Below are positions 51,121 to 51,527 of a DNA stretch of 51,527 nucleotides, in pieces. Positions within the stretch are counted from its first letter, which is position 1. Each line of letters begins with the position of its first letter. The position numbers were made by a program, and so were the translations under genes. Source of the stretch: DATNFP01 sp035606335 (GTDB lineage: Bacteria > Bacteroidota > Bacteroidia > Chitinophagales > Chitinophagaceae); contig DATNFP010000021.1 in NCBI GenBank assembly GCA_035606335.1, positions 1 to 51,527 on the forward strand, given 5' to 3'. The notes under the pieces are model-generated. The model saw only the letters and a program-made list of their open reading frames with translations. It did not search any database and was not told the DNA's origin.

Positions 51121-51527
51121 CTAATTTACAGCTGTTTTGTTTTTCAGTTGCCCTACCCTTTCTTCAAATGAAATATTCTCAAGCGGTATTTCAAATACCT
51201 TAAACTTGTTTATAAATTCGTCAGAATGCTTTTCTGATTTCTGGGTCATTAAGTTAATATGGGTGAAATTCGTCCATAATAAGGACTTCAATATACTTTT
51301 ATCCTTATTCCACATCATCATCTCCACCAAAATATCCTTCTCCCCCATTTTCCGGATAGCGGACTGAATAACCACTTTTTCCATCAGCAAGGCAGGCTTA
51401 AAATATGCTATTTCATGCTTTGTTACCACCCAGCTGATCCCTTGCTCTTTTGCCACCTGGTAAATATTAAAGTTGTAATATTTGGTAAGATGATCTTCGC
51501 GGGCATTAATAAAATAATCAAAGTACT
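51121..51527 (-). CDS. acyl-CoA thioesterase of the 4HBT hot-dog family, 5' end cut by window edge
   Basis: The open frame runs off the right edge without a start; the GTG at 51456 is internal, since the upstream frame reads YFDYFINAREDHLTKYYNF, the N-terminal hot-dog signature (Y..Y...AR...L) of YbgC/FcbC-like thioesterases. Later parts EIAYFKPALLMEKVVIQSAI and LVEMMMWNKDKSILKSLLWTNFTHIN fit the hot-dog sheet. It hydrolyses an acyl-CoA or acyl-ACP of unknown chain. About 135 codons are visible. Operon-linked to the 57-aa gene. Confidence 0.85.
   Translation of the reverse strand, partial: YFDYFINAREDHLTKYYNFNIYQVAKEQGISWVVTKHEIAYFKPALLMEKVVIQSAIRKMGEKDILVEMMMWNKDKSILKSLLWTNFTHINLMTQKSEKHSDEFINKFKVFEIPLENISFEERVGQLKNKTAVN

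Noticed and set aside
1..51527. CRISPR array, prophage, or intact insertion sequence
   Set aside because: No regularly spaced direct repeats, transposase, integrase or phage structural genes were seen.

Overview
The window is ordinary chromosomal DNA of a Bacteroidota bacterium, most likely a Chitinophagaceae-type member of Chitinophagales (the family level is inference). The evidence is AT-rich sequence, several promoters of the Bacteroidota form TTG/TTTG-N16-19-TAnnTTTG, a SusC-style TonB receptor with an N-terminal carboxypeptidase-D-like domain, DUF2723, DUF5777 and DUF2027/Smr proteins, a propeller-type histidine kinase with a LytTR regulator, and many small secreted beta-barrels. No phage, plasmid, CRISPR array or intact insertion sequence is visible.

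Layout. 1-0.8 kb: an acyl carrier protein overlapping an LpxL-like acyltransferase cut by the window edge, probably the margin of a lipid or aryl-polyene/flexirubin cluster. 0.9-9.8 kb: a TonB-dependent receptor divergent from a small secreted protein and a complete tripartite RND pump (TolC, RND, lipoprotein adaptor). 9.8-16.3 kb: housekeeping genes (thiolase, CoA-binding protein, AnmK, thioredoxin, Smr protein, RdgB) and small envelope proteins. 16.3-18.2 kb: a nucleotidyltransferase-like gene and an SDR epimerase. 18.3-24.7 kb, all minus strand: DUF5777 barrel, YceI, c-type cytochrome lipoprotein, a 368-bp gap with an inverted repeat, then LytTR regulator, propeller histidine kinase and a second YceI. 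This is the most system-like block. 24.9-33 kb: a phosphopantetheinyl transferase, a DUF2723 glycosyltransferase, a tandem pair of paralogous secreted proteins, a secreted orphan and an ATP-grasp ligase. 33-38.2 kb: tRNA-Cys, nucleoside phosphorylase, an atypical Lgt homologue, two envelope proteins and topoisomerase IB.

38.2-50.7 kb: the S10-spc ribosomal protein cluster on the minus strand, from rpsJ through rplC-D-W-B, rpsS, rplV, rpsC, rplP, rpmC, rpsQ, rplN-X-E, rpsN, rpsH, rplF-R, rpsE, rpmD, rplO and secY to map. It has a near-perfect promoter ahead of rpsJ. The usual continuation (infA-rpmJ-rpsM-rpsK-rpsD-rpoA-rplQ) is missing: map converges on topoisomerase IB. Upstream of rpsJ lie a 57-aa conserved-looking small gene and a 5'-truncated hot-dog thioesterase.

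Working together: the ribosomal cluster and SecY/Map make, insert and process proteins. The RND genes form one pump. The PPTase at 24.9 kb could prime the ACP at 0.5 kb (inference). The two YceI proteins, the cytochrome and the beta-barrel probably form an envelope module under the adjacent two-component system (inference from gene order).
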